From Methylobacterium dankookense (GTDB lineage: Bacteria; Pseudomonadota; Alphaproteobacteria; Rhizobiales; Beijerinckiaceae): a stretch of DNA of 64,000 bases. Location of the stretch: positions 1-64,000 of the forward strand of contig NZ_CABFVH010000008.1 of the NCBI RefSeq assembly GCF_902141855.1. The letters are read 5' to 3'. Below the pieces are notes generated by a model. That model worked only from the letters and a program-made list of their open reading frames with translations, searched no databases and had not been told where the DNA came from. Positions 1-8,333 of this stretch are shown here, in pieces (position 1 is the first letter of the stretch; every line of letters starts with the position of its first letter). The position numbers and the translations under genes were made by a program.

Positions 1-1
1 G

Positions 2-82
2 GCGACCCTCGCCTCGGCCCAAGCCTTCCTCTACGCCGCTGCCGTCATGATCCTCGTTCGACGGCTGGGACGCGCCTCATGA
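2..82 (+). mobile_element. C-terminal end of an IS5-family transposase (partial, cut by window edge)
   Basis: The window opens inside a reading frame whose last 26 residues include the stretch ASAQAFLYAAAVMILVRRL and end RAS-stop. An Ala-Ser-Ala-Gln helix followed by a basic Arg-Arg-Leu tail is typical of the C terminus of IS5-type DDE transposases. After the stop, ACTTATCGGACGGACTC (82-98) looks like the terminal inverted repeat, and TTAG (99-102) fits the YTAR target of IS427-type elements. The other end lies outside the window, so family assignment rests on the tail and the terminus only. Confidence 0.7.
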
Positions 83-102
83 CTTATCGGACGGACTCTT
101 AG
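82..102. repeat. Putative IS terminal inverted repeat with TTAG target site
   Basis: The terminus ACTTATCGGACGGACTC (82-98) abuts TTAG (99-102). On the other strand the end reads GAGTCCGTCCGATAAGT, resembling ends of IS5/IS427-group elements. It sits exactly where homology of the neighbouring immunity-like gene stops. The second TTAG copy would lie outside the window, so the duplication is not confirmed. Confidence 0.5.
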
Positions 103-483
103 ATTTTTTGCAAGCAGATCGCTTAGAAACGCCTTGACCTCCAGGGCTTCTTTTTTGTCTCTCTTCTGCATAATATATCCGATAATATCTTCCCATGTAT
201 CTCCATAAACATGGACATAACGATGAAATTCGCCAGTAAAATCCTTCCAAGAAGAGTTCATTTTTGCCTCCTGCAGGTCAAGGTATGAGCTAGATTTCCT
301 CTCTCCTTCGTCATCATTCATCGGAAAAGCTGTAATGATGCGAAATCCCCTCTCTACCGAGCGATCATGGACTATAAAGGCGCCGACGCCGTAGGTCGTC
401 CTCATGCGGATGGGGGTATCCTCCGGGATGCTCACGGCCTCTCGACCGGTCGGATAGCCGAAGCGGGACTTGATCCAGGCATC
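99..483 (-). pseudogene. Broken toxin-tail/immunity remnant, in-frame fusion cut by an IS element
   Basis: Residues encoded by 262-483 (KSRFGYPTGREAVSIP, then RTTYGVG, then DRSVERGFRI) repeat the C-terminal third of the RNase A-like toxin at 934-1641. They run without a stop into an immunity-like stretch starting MNSSWKDF (ATG at 259-261). That stretch matches the start of the immunity protein at 624-944 (MNADWREF) through ...LLAKNL. Homology then ends abruptly at about base 102, where IS5-type sequence begins and supplies a foreign tail. In the intact pair the toxin has its own stop overlapping the immunity start. Here that stop is lost, the toxin lacks its catalytic N-terminal half, and the immunity protein lacks about half its length. 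I read it as a dead orphan toxin/immunity module. Local base composition is AT-richer than the surroundings, suggesting transfer. Confidence 0.7.
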
Positions 484-623
484 GTGCTGCTCTGTCCCTT
501 GTCTGGGGTCTTCAGGGGCGAGACCCTTGAAGGTGCTGCGCCAGGCGCGACGGGCTCCGCCCCGGACCCGCCACAGGATGAGGCCTTGAAAACCGGACGT
601 CCTCGCTCCCCTCGGAGACGGTC

Positions 624-944
624 CTACACGTCCTTCGGCAGTGGGCTTCTCGGCAGCAGGCCTTGCACATGCCGGTCTGCCGTATCCCGGATCATTGTGT
701 AGAAGTTCCGATAGGCTTCTTTGTCTCTCAAATATACATCCGCGGGTGATTCGAGCCAGATATCCATCAGTTCCTGATCGCTAAGATCTTTGGCCAGCAG
801 ATCATCCAGAAAATCTCTGATCTTGAGAGCATTTTCTCTGCTACGATAGGATACGACGAACGCTACGATTTTATCCCAGCTGTCCCCAAGTATATCTGCG
901 TCTTGATGAAACCACCCGCAGAATTCTCTCCAATCAGCATTCAT
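624..944 (-). CDS. CDI-type immunity protein (106 aa), partner of the RNase A-like toxin
   Basis: This small acidic protein begins MNADWREFCGWFHQD and continues with regularly spaced helices (IRDFLDDLLAKDLSDQEL). That pattern resembles small immunity proteins of contact-dependent inhibition and other polymorphic toxin systems (FHQD near the start, then a Leu-rich helix with a D/E-E-L motif). Its ATG overlaps the toxin gene's last codons by 11 bases, so the two are co-translated, as is usual for toxin/immunity pairs. It presumably binds and blocks the toxin in the cytoplasm. Its AT-rich codon use contrasts with the rest of the window. A second, truncated homologue lies at 99-261. The family assignment is by pattern and context only. 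Confidence 0.6.
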   Translation of the reverse strand: MNADWREFCGWFHQDADILGDSWDKIVAFVVSYRSRENALKIRDFLDDLLAKDLSDQELMDIWLESPADVYLRDKEAYRNFYTMIRDTADRHVQGLLPRSPLPKDV

Positions 945-1641
945 TTATGTCCCCTATGTATATGAATGAATCTGACTTATTTTCATTCGCGTCATCATCA
1001 TTCATCGGGTGAGCCGTGACGATGCGAAATCCCCTTTCCACCGAGCGATCATGGGTTATCCAGATGCCGACGCCATAGGTCGTCCGCATGCGGATGGGGG
1101 TATCCTTCGGGATGCTCACGGCCTCTCGACCGGTCGGATAGCCGAAGCGCGACTTGAGCCAGGCTTCAGGCTCCAACCCTTCCGCGACCCGTTGAACCGC
1201 GTCTCTATTCTTTTCCAAAGTCTCCCTGATGAAGGTCCTTGCAGACTCGATCGAGTCGAAGGATCCGTCCCTCCTCAACGGTAGGGGCGGCGGCATTATG
1301 CCGTACAGATCTCGCCTGTAACTGTCCGCGACGCGTTCGATCATCTCCGCGTCGGTCTTCCCGACATGGCCATCGACGATATGGCGGTTGAGGTAGGGAT
1401 CCTTGGCAAGCTCCGCTCCGGAGATCCGATCCCGTTCCCGGCCCGCGACGGGCTGTATCAAGGAACCGTCGTCGGCCTGATCCGAGGCGTTGCCCCTGGT
1501 CCATCGTCCACCGTCCCAATTGCCGGCCGGAACACGCGGCTGAAGCGGGTTGAACAGCTTGAGAGCGAGGCGCAGGCGGACGAGCTTCGCCTCGACATCG
1601 AGTGCGGCGAACTGCCAGCGAAGCGCATGCAGGGTGGTCAC
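934..1641 (-). CDS. Polymorphic toxin with C-terminal RNase A-like (CdiA-CT type) domain
   Basis: The protein is 235 residues from a GTG start. Residues 30-50 contain PRVPAGNWDGGRWTRG, a motif that recurs in alphaproteobacterial phage-like and toxin proteins. From about residue 75 the pattern resembles bacterial CdiA-CT RNase A domains: a His-rich start (RHIVDGHVGKTDAEM, His87 and His92), a middle helix with FIRETLEKNRDAV, and a closing strand GFRIVTAHP (204-212). In characterised relatives a His, an Arg, a Thr and a Tyr form the active site. Here the Tyr of the usual TAYP strand is His211, and it is Phe in the broken copy, so activity is uncertain. No export domain, signal peptide or CdiA filament is present; delivery is unknown. 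The immunity gene overlaps its 3' end. Confidence 0.6.
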   Translation of the reverse strand: MTTLHALRWQFAALDVEAKLVRLRLALKLFNPLQPRVPAGNWDGGRWTRGNASDQADDGSLIQPVAGRERDRISGAELAKDPYLNRHIVDGHVGKTDAEMIERVADSYRRDLYGIMPPPLPLRRDGSFDSIESARTFIRETLEKNRDAVQRVAEGLEPEAWLKSRFGYPTGREAVSIPKDTPIRMRTTYGVGIWITHDRSVERGFRIVTAHPMNDDDANENKSDSFIYIGDINEC

Positions 1642-1892
1642 TGGCAGAGCATCACGCAGGGCAATCCCCTAACAGGACAATGCCCCCACAATAGCCTATT
1701 ATGCCTTAAATGTCAATATGATCCTCCTGATTCGACCGGCCATACCGCTCGATCGCCCGGATAATATTCTTGAGTGCAGGTCCGCGGAGGCCGGGCCGGG
1801 CAGACCCGGATCAGGACCGGTTGCCCGCGTGCCAGCGGGGGCGGGCGCGCCGCCCGGAGCCGAATCGAATCGCCTGAGCGGCGTTCGGCCCG

Positions 1893-2735
1893 TCAGCGCC
1901 CGGCGCAGAACGCCTTGAACGCCTCCGCATAATCCGGGTGCCAGCGCGACAGGGCGGGACGGTTCTCGGTGATGTCGCCGGCGCCCCAGGCGATGCGGGC
2001 GCGGTCCTGCGCGGTGGTCGTCTCGTTGTCCGGGCAGAGGATGTAGAAGTCGCCCTGCGCCAGCCGCTCCAGCATGAAGGCGACGGTCTCGTCCGGGGTC
2101 CAGGCGCCGGCCGGCTTCTCGGCGACGCCGCGGGCCTTGGTCAGGCCCGTATAGACGAAGCCCGGAATCAGCAGATGGGCGCTGGTGCGGCAGCCCTCCC
2201 GCCCGCGCAGATCGTGGGCGAGCGCCTCGGTGAGCACCTTCACCCCCGCCTTCGAGACGTTGTAGGGCGTGTTGCCGGGCGGGGTGGTGATGCCCTGCTT
2301 CGAGCCGGTGACGACGATCGCACCGGGCTCGGCCCCCGCGATCATCCCGGGGGCGAAGGCCTGGACGCCGTTGATCACGCCCCAGAGATTCGTGTCGAGG
2401 ATGCGGGACCAGACCTCCGCCTCCGAGAACAGGCGGCCGCCCGCCTCGATGCCGGCGTTCAGCATCACCAGGGCGGGCGGGCCGGAGCGGAGGACGGCGT
2501 CGCGCAGGGCCTCCACCGCCTCGCGCCGGCCGACATCGGTCGGCACCGCCCGCACCTCGACGGCGGCGAGCCCGGCGACCTCGGCGCGGGCGGCCTCCAG
2601 CGCCTCGCCCGGCAGGTCCGCGAGCCAGACATGCATCCCGGCCCGGGCGAAGGCGCGCGCCGCGGCGAGCCCGATGCCGCTCGCCGCGCCGGTGACCACG
2701 GCGCTGCGTCCGGGGCTGATCGCGGGGTGCTGCAT
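1893..2735 (-). CDS. SDR-family NAD(P)-dependent oxidoreductase
   Basis: This 280-residue protein has the classical short-chain dehydrogenase layout: the nucleotide-binding TGAASGIG at 15-22, the NAG motif at about 93-95, and the catalytic set Ser145, Tyr158 and Lys162 (YNVSK). The substrate cannot be told from sequence. The C-terminal part (FILCPDNETTTAQDRARI, then a Trp-Gly-rich segment) belongs to a subgroup often annotated simply as SDR oxidoreductase. I chose the ATG giving MQHPAISPGR because it places the Rossmann motif at the usual distance from the N terminus; the frame stays open far upstream only because of high GC. It is transcribed away from the L,D-transpeptidase and is probably monocistronic. 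Confidence 0.85.
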   Translation of the reverse strand: MQHPAISPGRSAVVTGAASGIGLAAARAFARAGMHVWLADLPGEALEAARAEVAGLAAVEVRAVPTDVGRREAVEALRDAVLRSGPPALVMLNAGIEAGGRLFSEAEVWSRILDTNLWGVINGVQAFAPGMIAGAEPGAIVVTGSKQGITTPPGNTPYNVSKAGVKVLTEALAHDLRGREGCRTSAHLLIPGFVYTGLTKARGVAEKPAGAWTPDETVAFMLERLAQGDFYILCPDNETTTAQDRARIAWGAGDITENRPALSRWHPDYAEAFKAFCAGR

Positions 2736-2909
2736 GGCTCGGTTCCTCCCGGGAGCCGGTTCGCTCCCAGGGGCGAAGGGTGGGGCGGAAGCCCCGCTTG
2801 TCGAGAGGGACAGGCCCCGGAGGCGCACGCAAGCGGATTGGTAACCATCCGCCGGCATCATCCGCCCGTCTCTCGCGTGCGGGTCAATCCAGGGGCCGAG
2901 GTACTGCGT

Positions 2910-4490
2910 ATGGTCTCGACATTCGCCCGCCCGCGCGGGGCCCTGCCGCCGCTGGCGCTTCTCCTCGCCCTCGGCCCGGCCGCGGCCCAGGGGCTGCCGC
3001 CGACGCCGCCCGAGGCTGGTGCGGTCCAGCCCGTCCCCGCAATCCAGGCGGCTCCGGCGGCACAGGCCGCCCCGGCGCCCCAGGCCCCGCAGCCGGCCCC
3101 TCCGGCGCAGGCCATCCAGCCGGTCCCTGACGCCGCCCGAAAAGAGGCCCAGCGGAAGAGGGAGCCCGCGCCCCTCGTCTATGCCCGCGTCTCCGCCGAC
3201 CCGACGCCGACGCTGACCGCGCGCACCTTCCTCGACACGCTGAAGGCGGCCGAGCAGTACCAGGCCTATGCCGAGGCCGGCGGCTGGGATCCGCTGCCCG
3301 CCGACCTCGCCCTGAAGCCCGGCGCGGGCCATCCGGCCGTGCCGTCCCTGCGCCATCACCTGACCCTGACCGGCGACCTGCCCGCCGACGCAGCCCCGAG
3401 CGACCGGCTCGACCCGCCGCTGGTGGCGGCGATCACGGCCTTCCAGGAGCGCCACGGCCTCCCGGCCACGGGCAATCTCGGCCGCCAGACCATCGCGGCG
3501 CTGAACGTGCCGGCCGCCACGCGCCAGCGCCAGCTCGCGGCCTCGGCCCAGCGGCTGATCGGCTCGAACTTCGCCTTCGGCGAGCGCTACGTGGTGGTGA
3601 ACATCCCCTCGGCGGTGGTCGAGGCCGTGGAGAGGGGCCAGGTCGTGCGCCGCTACGTCGCCGTGGTCGGCAGCCCCGACAAGGCGCCGCCCGCCGTCGA
3701 GACCCGGATCACCGACATCAACTTCAACCCGACCTGGACCGTCCCGATGTCGGTGGTGAAGAACGAGATCATCCCGCGGATGCGGAAGGAGCCGGGCTAC
3801 CTCGCCAAGAACCACATCCGCATCCTCGGTCCCGGCAATGCCGAGGTCGATCCGACCACGATCGACTGGAACACCAACAAGGCGGTGAACTACACGCTGC
3901 GGCAGGATCCCGGCTTCGACAACTCGCTCGGCCAGGTGCGGATCGACATGCCGAACCGGCACGCGGTCTACATGCACGACACCCCCTCGAAGTCGCTGTT
4001 CGCCCGCTCCGTCCGCTTCCACAGCCATGGCTGCGTCCGCGTCGGCCAGGTGAAGGAGTTCGTGGGCTGGCTGCTGCAGGGCACGGAAGGGCCGAACGGG
4101 CCGGGCTCGACCTGGGGCGCGATCGAGATCGAGACCGGCATCGCCGATGGCGAGCGCCGCGACATCAAGCTGCCGAAGCCCGTTCCGGTGACCTTCGTCT
4201 ACCTCACCGGCTACGCCACGCCGGACGGGCGCGCGCATTTCCGGGACGACATCTACAGCCTCGACACGCCCGGCGGCGCGCCTCCCGCGGCCGCCGGGGC
4301 CCCGGCACGGCCGCCCGCTGCGGCCGCGAACGGCGCGCAGCCCAAACCCGCGGAACCGAAGCCCGCCGTCTCGAGGCCCGCGGATTCCAGGCCCGCCGAG
4401 CCCACGACCACGGGCGCGATCCCGGCGCCCGCGCGCCCGGTCAGGCCGCAGGCCCTGCGACCGCCCGCCTCCATTCCCGTGGCCAACTGA
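2910..4490 (+). CDS. L,D-transpeptidase (YkuD domain) with peptidoglycan-binding domain
   Basis: The 526-residue protein starts with a signal peptide (basic start, LPPLALLLALGPAAAQG), then a Pro/Ala/Gln-rich linker of about 60 residues. A peptidoglycan-binding repeat follows (FQERHGLPATGNLGRQTIAALN, 178-199), then the YkuD catalytic domain, whose nucleophile lies in HSHGCVRV (His373, Cys375). Such enzymes form 3-3 cross-links in peptidoglycan or attach proteins to it in the periplasm; the layout resembles E. coli YcbB/LdtD. The C terminus is another Ala/Pro-rich low-complexity tail. The start at 2910 is the only one that gives a proper signal peptide. Confidence 0.9.
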   Translation: MVSTFARPRGALPPLALLLALGPAAAQGLPPTPPEAGAVQPVPAIQAAPAAQAAPAPQAPQPAPPAQAIQPVPDAARKEAQRKREPAPLVYARVSADPTPTLTARTFLDTLKAAEQYQAYAEAGGWDPLPADLALKPGAGHPAVPSLRHHLTLTGDLPADAAPSDRLDPPLVAAITAFQERHGLPATGNLGRQTIAALNVPAATRQRQLAASAQRLIGSNFAFGERYVVVNIPSAVVEAVERGQVVRRYVAVVGSPDKAPPAVETRITDINFNPTWTVPMSVVKNEIIPRMRKEPGYLAKNHIRILGPGNAEVDPTTIDWNTNKAVNYTLRQDPGFDNSLGQVRIDMPNRHAVYMHDTPSKSLFARSVRFHSHGCVRVGQVKEFVGWLLQGTEGPNGPGSTWGAIEIETGIADGERRDIKLPKPVPVTFVYLTGYATPDGRAHFRDDIYSLDTPGGAPPAAAGAPARPPAAAANGAQPKPAEPKPAVSRPADSRPAEPTTTGAIPAPARPVRPQALRPPASIPVAN

Positions 4491-4667
4491 CGCGGTCCAT
4501 CAGCTTAGAACCGCTCCAGGGTGTGCACCGGCCGCGACCCCGCCATGCCGGCGGCAAGCGCGGCGGAACAATCATCCGCACCGTTCATTCTGCCGAGGAA
4601 CGATGCCAAGCGCGCCCGCCGACGCGTGCATCGGCACGAGATCCTCAAAAGACGAACGGAGATATCC

Positions 4668-5201
4668 ATGGCCAAGGCCAAGCCCGTCAGCCGCATCGGC
4701 AGCGACCGCCTCAACACGCCGACCGACCTCGATCCGAACGACGTCAAGAAGATCTCCGAGGGCCTCACCGTCCTGCTGTCGGACCTCTTCGCGCTCTACA
4801 TCAAGACGAAGAATTTCCACTGGCACGTCAGCGGCCCGAATTTCCGCGACTATCACCTGCTCCTCGACGACCAGTCGCAGCAGATCTTCGCGATCATCGA
4901 CGCGGTCGGCGAGCGCGCCCGCAAGATCGGCGGCACGACGCTGCGCTCGATCGGCCAGGCCAAGACGCTCGCGCGCGTGCAGGACAACGACGCCGAGTAT
5001 GTCGGCCCCCTCGAGATGCTCAAGGAGCTGCGGGACGATAACAAGGCGCTCACCGCCCATATGCGGGAGCTGCACGCCGTCACCGACGAGGCCAACGACG
5101 TCGCGACCACGAGCCAGCTCGAGGAGTGGATCGACCAGTCCGAGGAGCGCACGTGGTTCCTCTACGAGGCCACCCGCAATGCGGAGGCCGGCGGCCACTG
5201 A
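4668..5201 (+). CDS. dps: Dps-family ferritin-like DNA-binding stress protein
   Basis: The 177-residue protein carries the Dps ferroxidase signature: KTKNFHWHVSGPNF (His51, His53), then a second helix with DYHLLLDDQ (His63, Asp67) and AIIDAVGERARKIGG (Asp78, Glu82). Family members form dodecamers that oxidise and store iron and coat DNA during starvation or peroxide stress. The Lys-containing N-terminal tail (MAKAKPVSR) could contact DNA. The start at 4668 follows an ACGGAGAT ribosome-binding site. A strong hairpin terminator follows the stop codon. Confidence 0.92.
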   Translation: MAKAKPVSRIGSDRLNTPTDLDPNDVKKISEGLTVLLSDLFALYIKTKNFHWHVSGPNFRDYHLLLDDQSQQIFAIIDAVGERARKIGGTTLRSIGQAKTLARVQDNDAEYVGPLEMLKELRDDNKALTAHMRELHAVTDEANDVATTSQLEEWIDQSEERTWFLYEATRNAEAGGH

Positions 5202-5218
5202 GCCATCCGGGTTCGTCG

Positions 5219-5261
5219 AAGGCAGGGCCCCGCACCTCGGTGCGGGGCCCTGCCTTGTTTT
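5219..5261 (+). terminator. Rho-independent terminator after dps
   Basis: A GC-rich perfect hairpin (arms AAGGCAGGGCCCCGCAC and its complement, 5219-5256) is followed by TTGTTTTC. It lies between the convergent dps and mutT genes. The T-tract is on the + strand side, so it best serves dps. Confidence 0.8.
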
Positions 5262-5683
5262 CAGGGGCCGAGCAGGTCCACGAGGAACGGGATCAGCGGC
5301 TCGTCGGCCGGCGGCATGGCGAGGTCGCGCAGGGCCCCCGGCCGCACCCATCGCAGCGTCTGCCCTTCCAGTGGACGGGGCGTGCCCGACCAGCGGCGGC
5401 AGACGTAGAGCGGCATCAGGAGGTGGAAGTCGTCGTAGGCGTGGCTCGCGAAGGTGAGCGGCGCGAGGCAGGGCTCCTCGACGGTCACGTCGATCTCCTC
5501 GGCGAGCTCGCGGATCAGCGTCGCCTCGGGGCGCTCGCCGGGCTCGACCTTGCCGCCCGGGAACTCCCAGAGCCCCGCGAGCTGCTTGCCCGGGGGACGC
5601 TGGCTCACCAGCACGCGGCCGTCGCGGTCCACCAGGGCGACCGCGACGACGAGGACGAGACGGATGCCCGCAGGGTGGCTCAC
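5261..5683 (-). CDS. mutT: MutT-type Nudix hydrolase (8-oxo-dGTP diphosphatase)
   Basis: The 140-residue protein contains a complete Nudix box, GGKVEPGERPEATLIRELAE followed by EI, with the REL-x-EE metal ligands. It also has the MutT-like surroundings VALVDRDGRVLVSQRP and GLWEFPGGK. MutT enzymes hydrolyse 8-oxo-dGTP to the monophosphate and so prevent A:T to C:G changes. The GTG start shares GTGA with the stop of the upstream SIMPL-domain gene, which argues for translational coupling in an argJ-SIMPL-mutT operon. Whether it prefers 8-oxo-dGTP over other nucleotides cannot be proven from sequence. Confidence 0.85.
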   Translation of the reverse strand: MSHPAGIRLVLVVAVALVDRDGRVLVSQRPPGKQLAGLWEFPGGKVEPGERPEATLIRELAEEIDVTVEEPCLAPLTFASHAYDDFHLLMPLYVCRRWSGTPRPLEGQTLRWVRPGALRDLAMPPADEPLIPFLVDLLGP

Positions 5684-6387
5684 GGCAGGACCGCAAAGCT
5701 CGCCGAGACCTCGGCGCTGCTGCCGATCGTGCCCGCGGTGATCGGGACGCGGCGGCCGGGTGCCGCCTTCGCGGCCATCGGCGCGGCCATGCGCAGGGGC
5801 TGCGGCCCGCCGCCCGTGGACAGGGCGCAGAGCGGCCCTAGTTTGGCACCGATGGCCTCGGCAAGCTCGGCCGCGCGCGTGCGGGCATCTCGGGTTGCGG
5901 CGACCTGGAGTTCGGCCTCGACCTTGTCCGGATCGTTCAGCCCGAAGCCGATGGCATCGATGCGGTTGGCGCCCGCTTCGAGGGCGCGGCGCAGGAAGTC
6001 TCCGAGGCGGCCCATATCGGCGAGCCGCACGGTGACCGCGTTGGCCGCGCGGTAGCCGTCCGGCTCGGAGCTGGTGGTGCCGTTCGGGCGCGTGACGGCG
6101 CGGGTCGCCGCCTCCAGCACCACGGCCGAGGTGCCGATGTCGCCCGCCGGCACGCCGATCTCGCGCCCGAGGGCGACGATGCCCTCGACCGCCTTCGAGG
6201 CGGCGTCGAGCGCGGCCGCCGCGCCCGGCGCCTTGGTCTCGACCCCCACCGAGATCTCGGCGAAGTCCGGCGCGCGGACGGATTGGGCCCGCCCGACGAC
6301 GCTGATCTTGCGGGCGCAGAGCTCGTCCTCGGCGCGGGCCGGCAGGACGGAGAGCGCCAGGGCGAGGCCGGCGAGGGCCGCCCTCAC
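5680..6387 (-). CDS. SIMPL-domain (DUF541) periplasmic protein
   Basis: The 235-residue protein starts with a signal peptide ([16 protein letters not shown]) followed by [23 protein letters not shown]. That opening is characteristic of SIMPL/DUF541 proteins such as E. coli YggE and Brucella BP26, and the periodic Ala-rich helices that follow agree. These are periplasmic or outer-membrane-associated proteins of poorly understood function, linked to stress resistance in some species. A GTG start overlaps the argJ stop (GTGA), and the gene's own stop overlaps the mutT start, so the three genes form a tight operon. Confidence 0.82.
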   Translation of the reverse strand: MRAALAGLALALSVLPARAEDELCARKISVVGRAQSVRAPDFAEISVGVETKAPGAAAALDAASKAVEGIVALGREIGVPAGDIGTSAVVLEAATRAVTRPNGTTSSEPDGYRAANAVTVRLADMGRLGDFLRRALEAGANRIDAIGFGLNDPDKVEAELQVAATRDARTRAAELAEAIGAKLGPLCALSTGGGPQPLRMAAPMAAKAAPGRRVPITAGTIGSSAEVSASFAVLP

Positions 6388-7634
6388 GAGCGGTAATCCC
6401 CGTTGATCTCGACATAGGCCTTGGTCAGGTCGCAGGTCCAGACGCGGGCCGTGCCGGTGCCGAGGCCGAGATCGACGCGGACGCGGATATCCGGCTCGCG
6501 CATCACGGCGCTCGCCGCCGCCTCGCTGTAGTCGGGGTCGCGTGCGCCGTGGACGGCCACGCGCACGTCGCCGAACCAGATCGCGAGCCGGTCGCGGTCG
6601 GCGGGCTCGCCGGCCTTGCCGACCGCCATGACCACGCGGCCCCAGTTCGCGTCCTCGCCGGCCGCCGCGGTCTTCACCAGCGGCGAGTTGGCGATCGACA
6701 TGGCGATGCGGTGGGCGGAGCGGTCGCTCTCGGCGCCCGTCACCTCGACGGTGACGAACTTGCGCGCGCCCTCGCCATCCCGGGCGACGAGCTGGGCCAG
6801 CTCGACCAGGAGGTCGTCGAGGGCGGCCCTGAAGCCGGCGAGGCGTGGATCCGAGGCCTCCGCGACCGCCGCGTTGCCGGCCTTGCCCGTGGCGAACAGC
6901 ATCAGCGTGTCGGAGGTCGAGGTGTCGCCGTCGACGGTGACGCAGTTGAAGCTCTGGTCCGCGCCCGTCGCGAGGAGTGCCTGCGCCACGTCTTGCGGCA
7001 GGGCCGCGTCGGTGAAGACGAAGGCCAGCATGGTCGCCATGTCGGGGGCGATCATCCCCGCGCCCTTGGCGATGCCGTTGATGGTGACGGGCGTGCCCGC
7101 GATCTCGGCCGTCCGGGTCGCGCGCTTGGCGAAGGTGTCGGTGGTCATGATCGCCCGGGCGGCGGCGGCCCAGGCCTCGGGGCCGTCCTCGGCGCGGCCG
7201 GCGCAATCGGCCAGCACGCCTTCGAACTTCGTGGCGTCGAGGGGCTCGCCGATCACGCCCGTCGAGGCGACGAATACGTCGGTCTCGGTGCAGGCGCCGG
7301 CCTGCGCGGCGATGCGGGCGGTGAGCGCCACCGCGTCGCGGCCGCGCTGCCCGGTGAAGGCGTTGGCATTGCCCGAATTGACGACGAGCGCGCGGGCGGA
7401 GCCGGCCTTCAGGGCCTCGCGGCACCAATCCACCGGCGCCGAGGGGCATTTGGAGCGGGTGAACACCCCGGCCGGGACCGTCCCGGCCTCGAGGCCGACA
7501 TAGAGCACGTCGGTGCGCCCGGAATAGCGGATGCCGGCCTGGGCGGTGGCGAGCCGGACGCCCGGGACCGGCGGCAGGTCGGGCGCGGAGGCCGGGGCGA
7601 GGGGCGAGACGGGCGGCGGGTTGGCGGATGACAC
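6384..7634 (-). CDS. argJ: Bifunctional ornithine acetyltransferase / N-acetylglutamate synthase
   Basis: The 416-residue protein has the ArgJ hallmarks: [14 protein letters not shown] around the self-cleavage site (cut before the Thr that becomes the nucleophile of the beta chain), [26 protein letters not shown], and a C terminus ending in VEINGDYRS. ArgJ transfers acetyl from N-acetylornithine to glutamate, recycling acetyl groups in arginine synthesis. The bifunctional type can also use acetyl-CoA; that distinction is not visible here. It is the first gene of an operon with a SIMPL-domain gene and mutT. Confidence 0.95.
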   Translation of the reverse strand: MSSANPPPVSPLAPASAPDLPPVPGVRLATAQAGIRYSGRTDVLYVGLEAGTVPAGVFTRSKCPSAPVDWCREALKAGSARALVVNSGNANAFTGQRGRDAVALTARIAAQAGACTETDVFVASTGVIGEPLDATKFEGVLADCAGRAEDGPEAWAAAARAIMTTDTFAKRATRTAEIAGTPVTINGIAKGAGMIAPDMATMLAFVFTDAALPQDVAQALLATGADQSFNCVTVDGDTSTSDTLMLFATGKAGNAAVAEASDPRLAGFRAALDDLLVELAQLVARDGEGARKFVTVEVTGAESDRSAHRIAMSIANSPLVKTAAAGEDANWGRVVMAVGKAGEPADRDRLAIWFGDVRVAVHGARDPDYSEAAASAVMREPDIRVRVDLGLGTGTARVWTCDLTKAYVEINGDYRS

Positions 7635-7905
7635 CGAATCGATCTCCGGCTGGTCGCGGGGCTGCTCACGGCGCCGCGGTGTTGACCCGCCCGACCCGTC
7701 GCCGTCAACCGCCGACCACGGGGCCGGGCGCGGAGGCCGCCCAAATCCGGATCCTGCCTATGGGCGCGCCAGGGCCGGGATCAAATGCGGCGTCTTCGCG
7801 GCATAGGGCTTGTCTAGTTCCAACAACCGGGCGTAGCATGCCGCAATGCAACGTGAACACGAAGTCGAGCGCGGGATGCCGCGAGCTGTCCTCGGATCCG
7901 CTGTC

Positions 7906-8328
7906 ATGAAACCCGCCATCCCTCCGCGGGGATGCTACCGGGTGCAGGTTCTCGTCGCCGGCCGCAACAAGAGCTGGCGCAACGGCCTGTCCTCCGAAAT
8001 CCGCCGGGCCGGTTATCAGGTCACGGCCTGCGACAACGGAGTCGACGCGCTCGCCGTCCTCGTTCTGGGACTGCCCATCGACGTGATGGTGATCGACTGC
8101 ACCTTGCAGGGGCAGGTCTGCTGCGCCCAGCTCGCCATCGAGGCGCGCGCCCTGCGGCCGAGCCTGCACATCGTGCTCGCCAGCGACGGGACCGAGGCCC
8201 TGGCGCGCGAGGTCTCCGACCTCGTGCCCGACGCCCTGATCGTCCCCGAGGCCATGGACGCCGATTCGGTCGCGCAGACGGTGCGCGACGCCCTTCACAC
8301 GCCCCGGCCCGCCGACCGCGGCAACTGA
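7906..8328 (+). CDS. Degenerate CheY-like receiver-domain protein
   Basis: This stand-alone receiver fold of about 140 residues contains VQVLVAGRNKSWRNGLSSEI in place of the first strand and DVMVIDCTLQG at the third strand, where an Asp lies at the phosphorylation position. The acidic pair normally found after strand 1 is replaced by Gly-Arg-Asn, and the conserved Lys of strand 5 is missing (ALIVPEAMD). It may therefore not be phosphorylated in the usual way and could be a pseudo-receiver. An ATG at 7846 would add 20 residues and I cannot exclude it. No kinase is adjacent. Confidence 0.6.
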   Translation: MKPAIPPRGCYRVQVLVAGRNKSWRNGLSSEIRRAGYQVTACDNGVDALAVLVLGLPIDVMVIDCTLQGQVCCAQLAIEARALRPSLHIVLASDGTEALAREVSDLVPDALIVPEAMDADSVAQTVRDALHTPRPADRGN

Positions 8329-8333
8329 CGGGC

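Noticed and set aside
1938..2909. Long open frame ahead of the L,D-transpeptidase, extending it by over 300 residues
   Set aside because: It is a shadow of the SDR gene on the other strand in GC-rich DNA; the signal peptide at 2910 marks the true start.
2736..4238. Long frame continuing upstream of the SDR gene on the minus strand
   Set aside because: The residues are low-complexity Arg/Gly/Ala sequence antisense to the transpeptidase; the SDR start at 2735 gives a normal protein.
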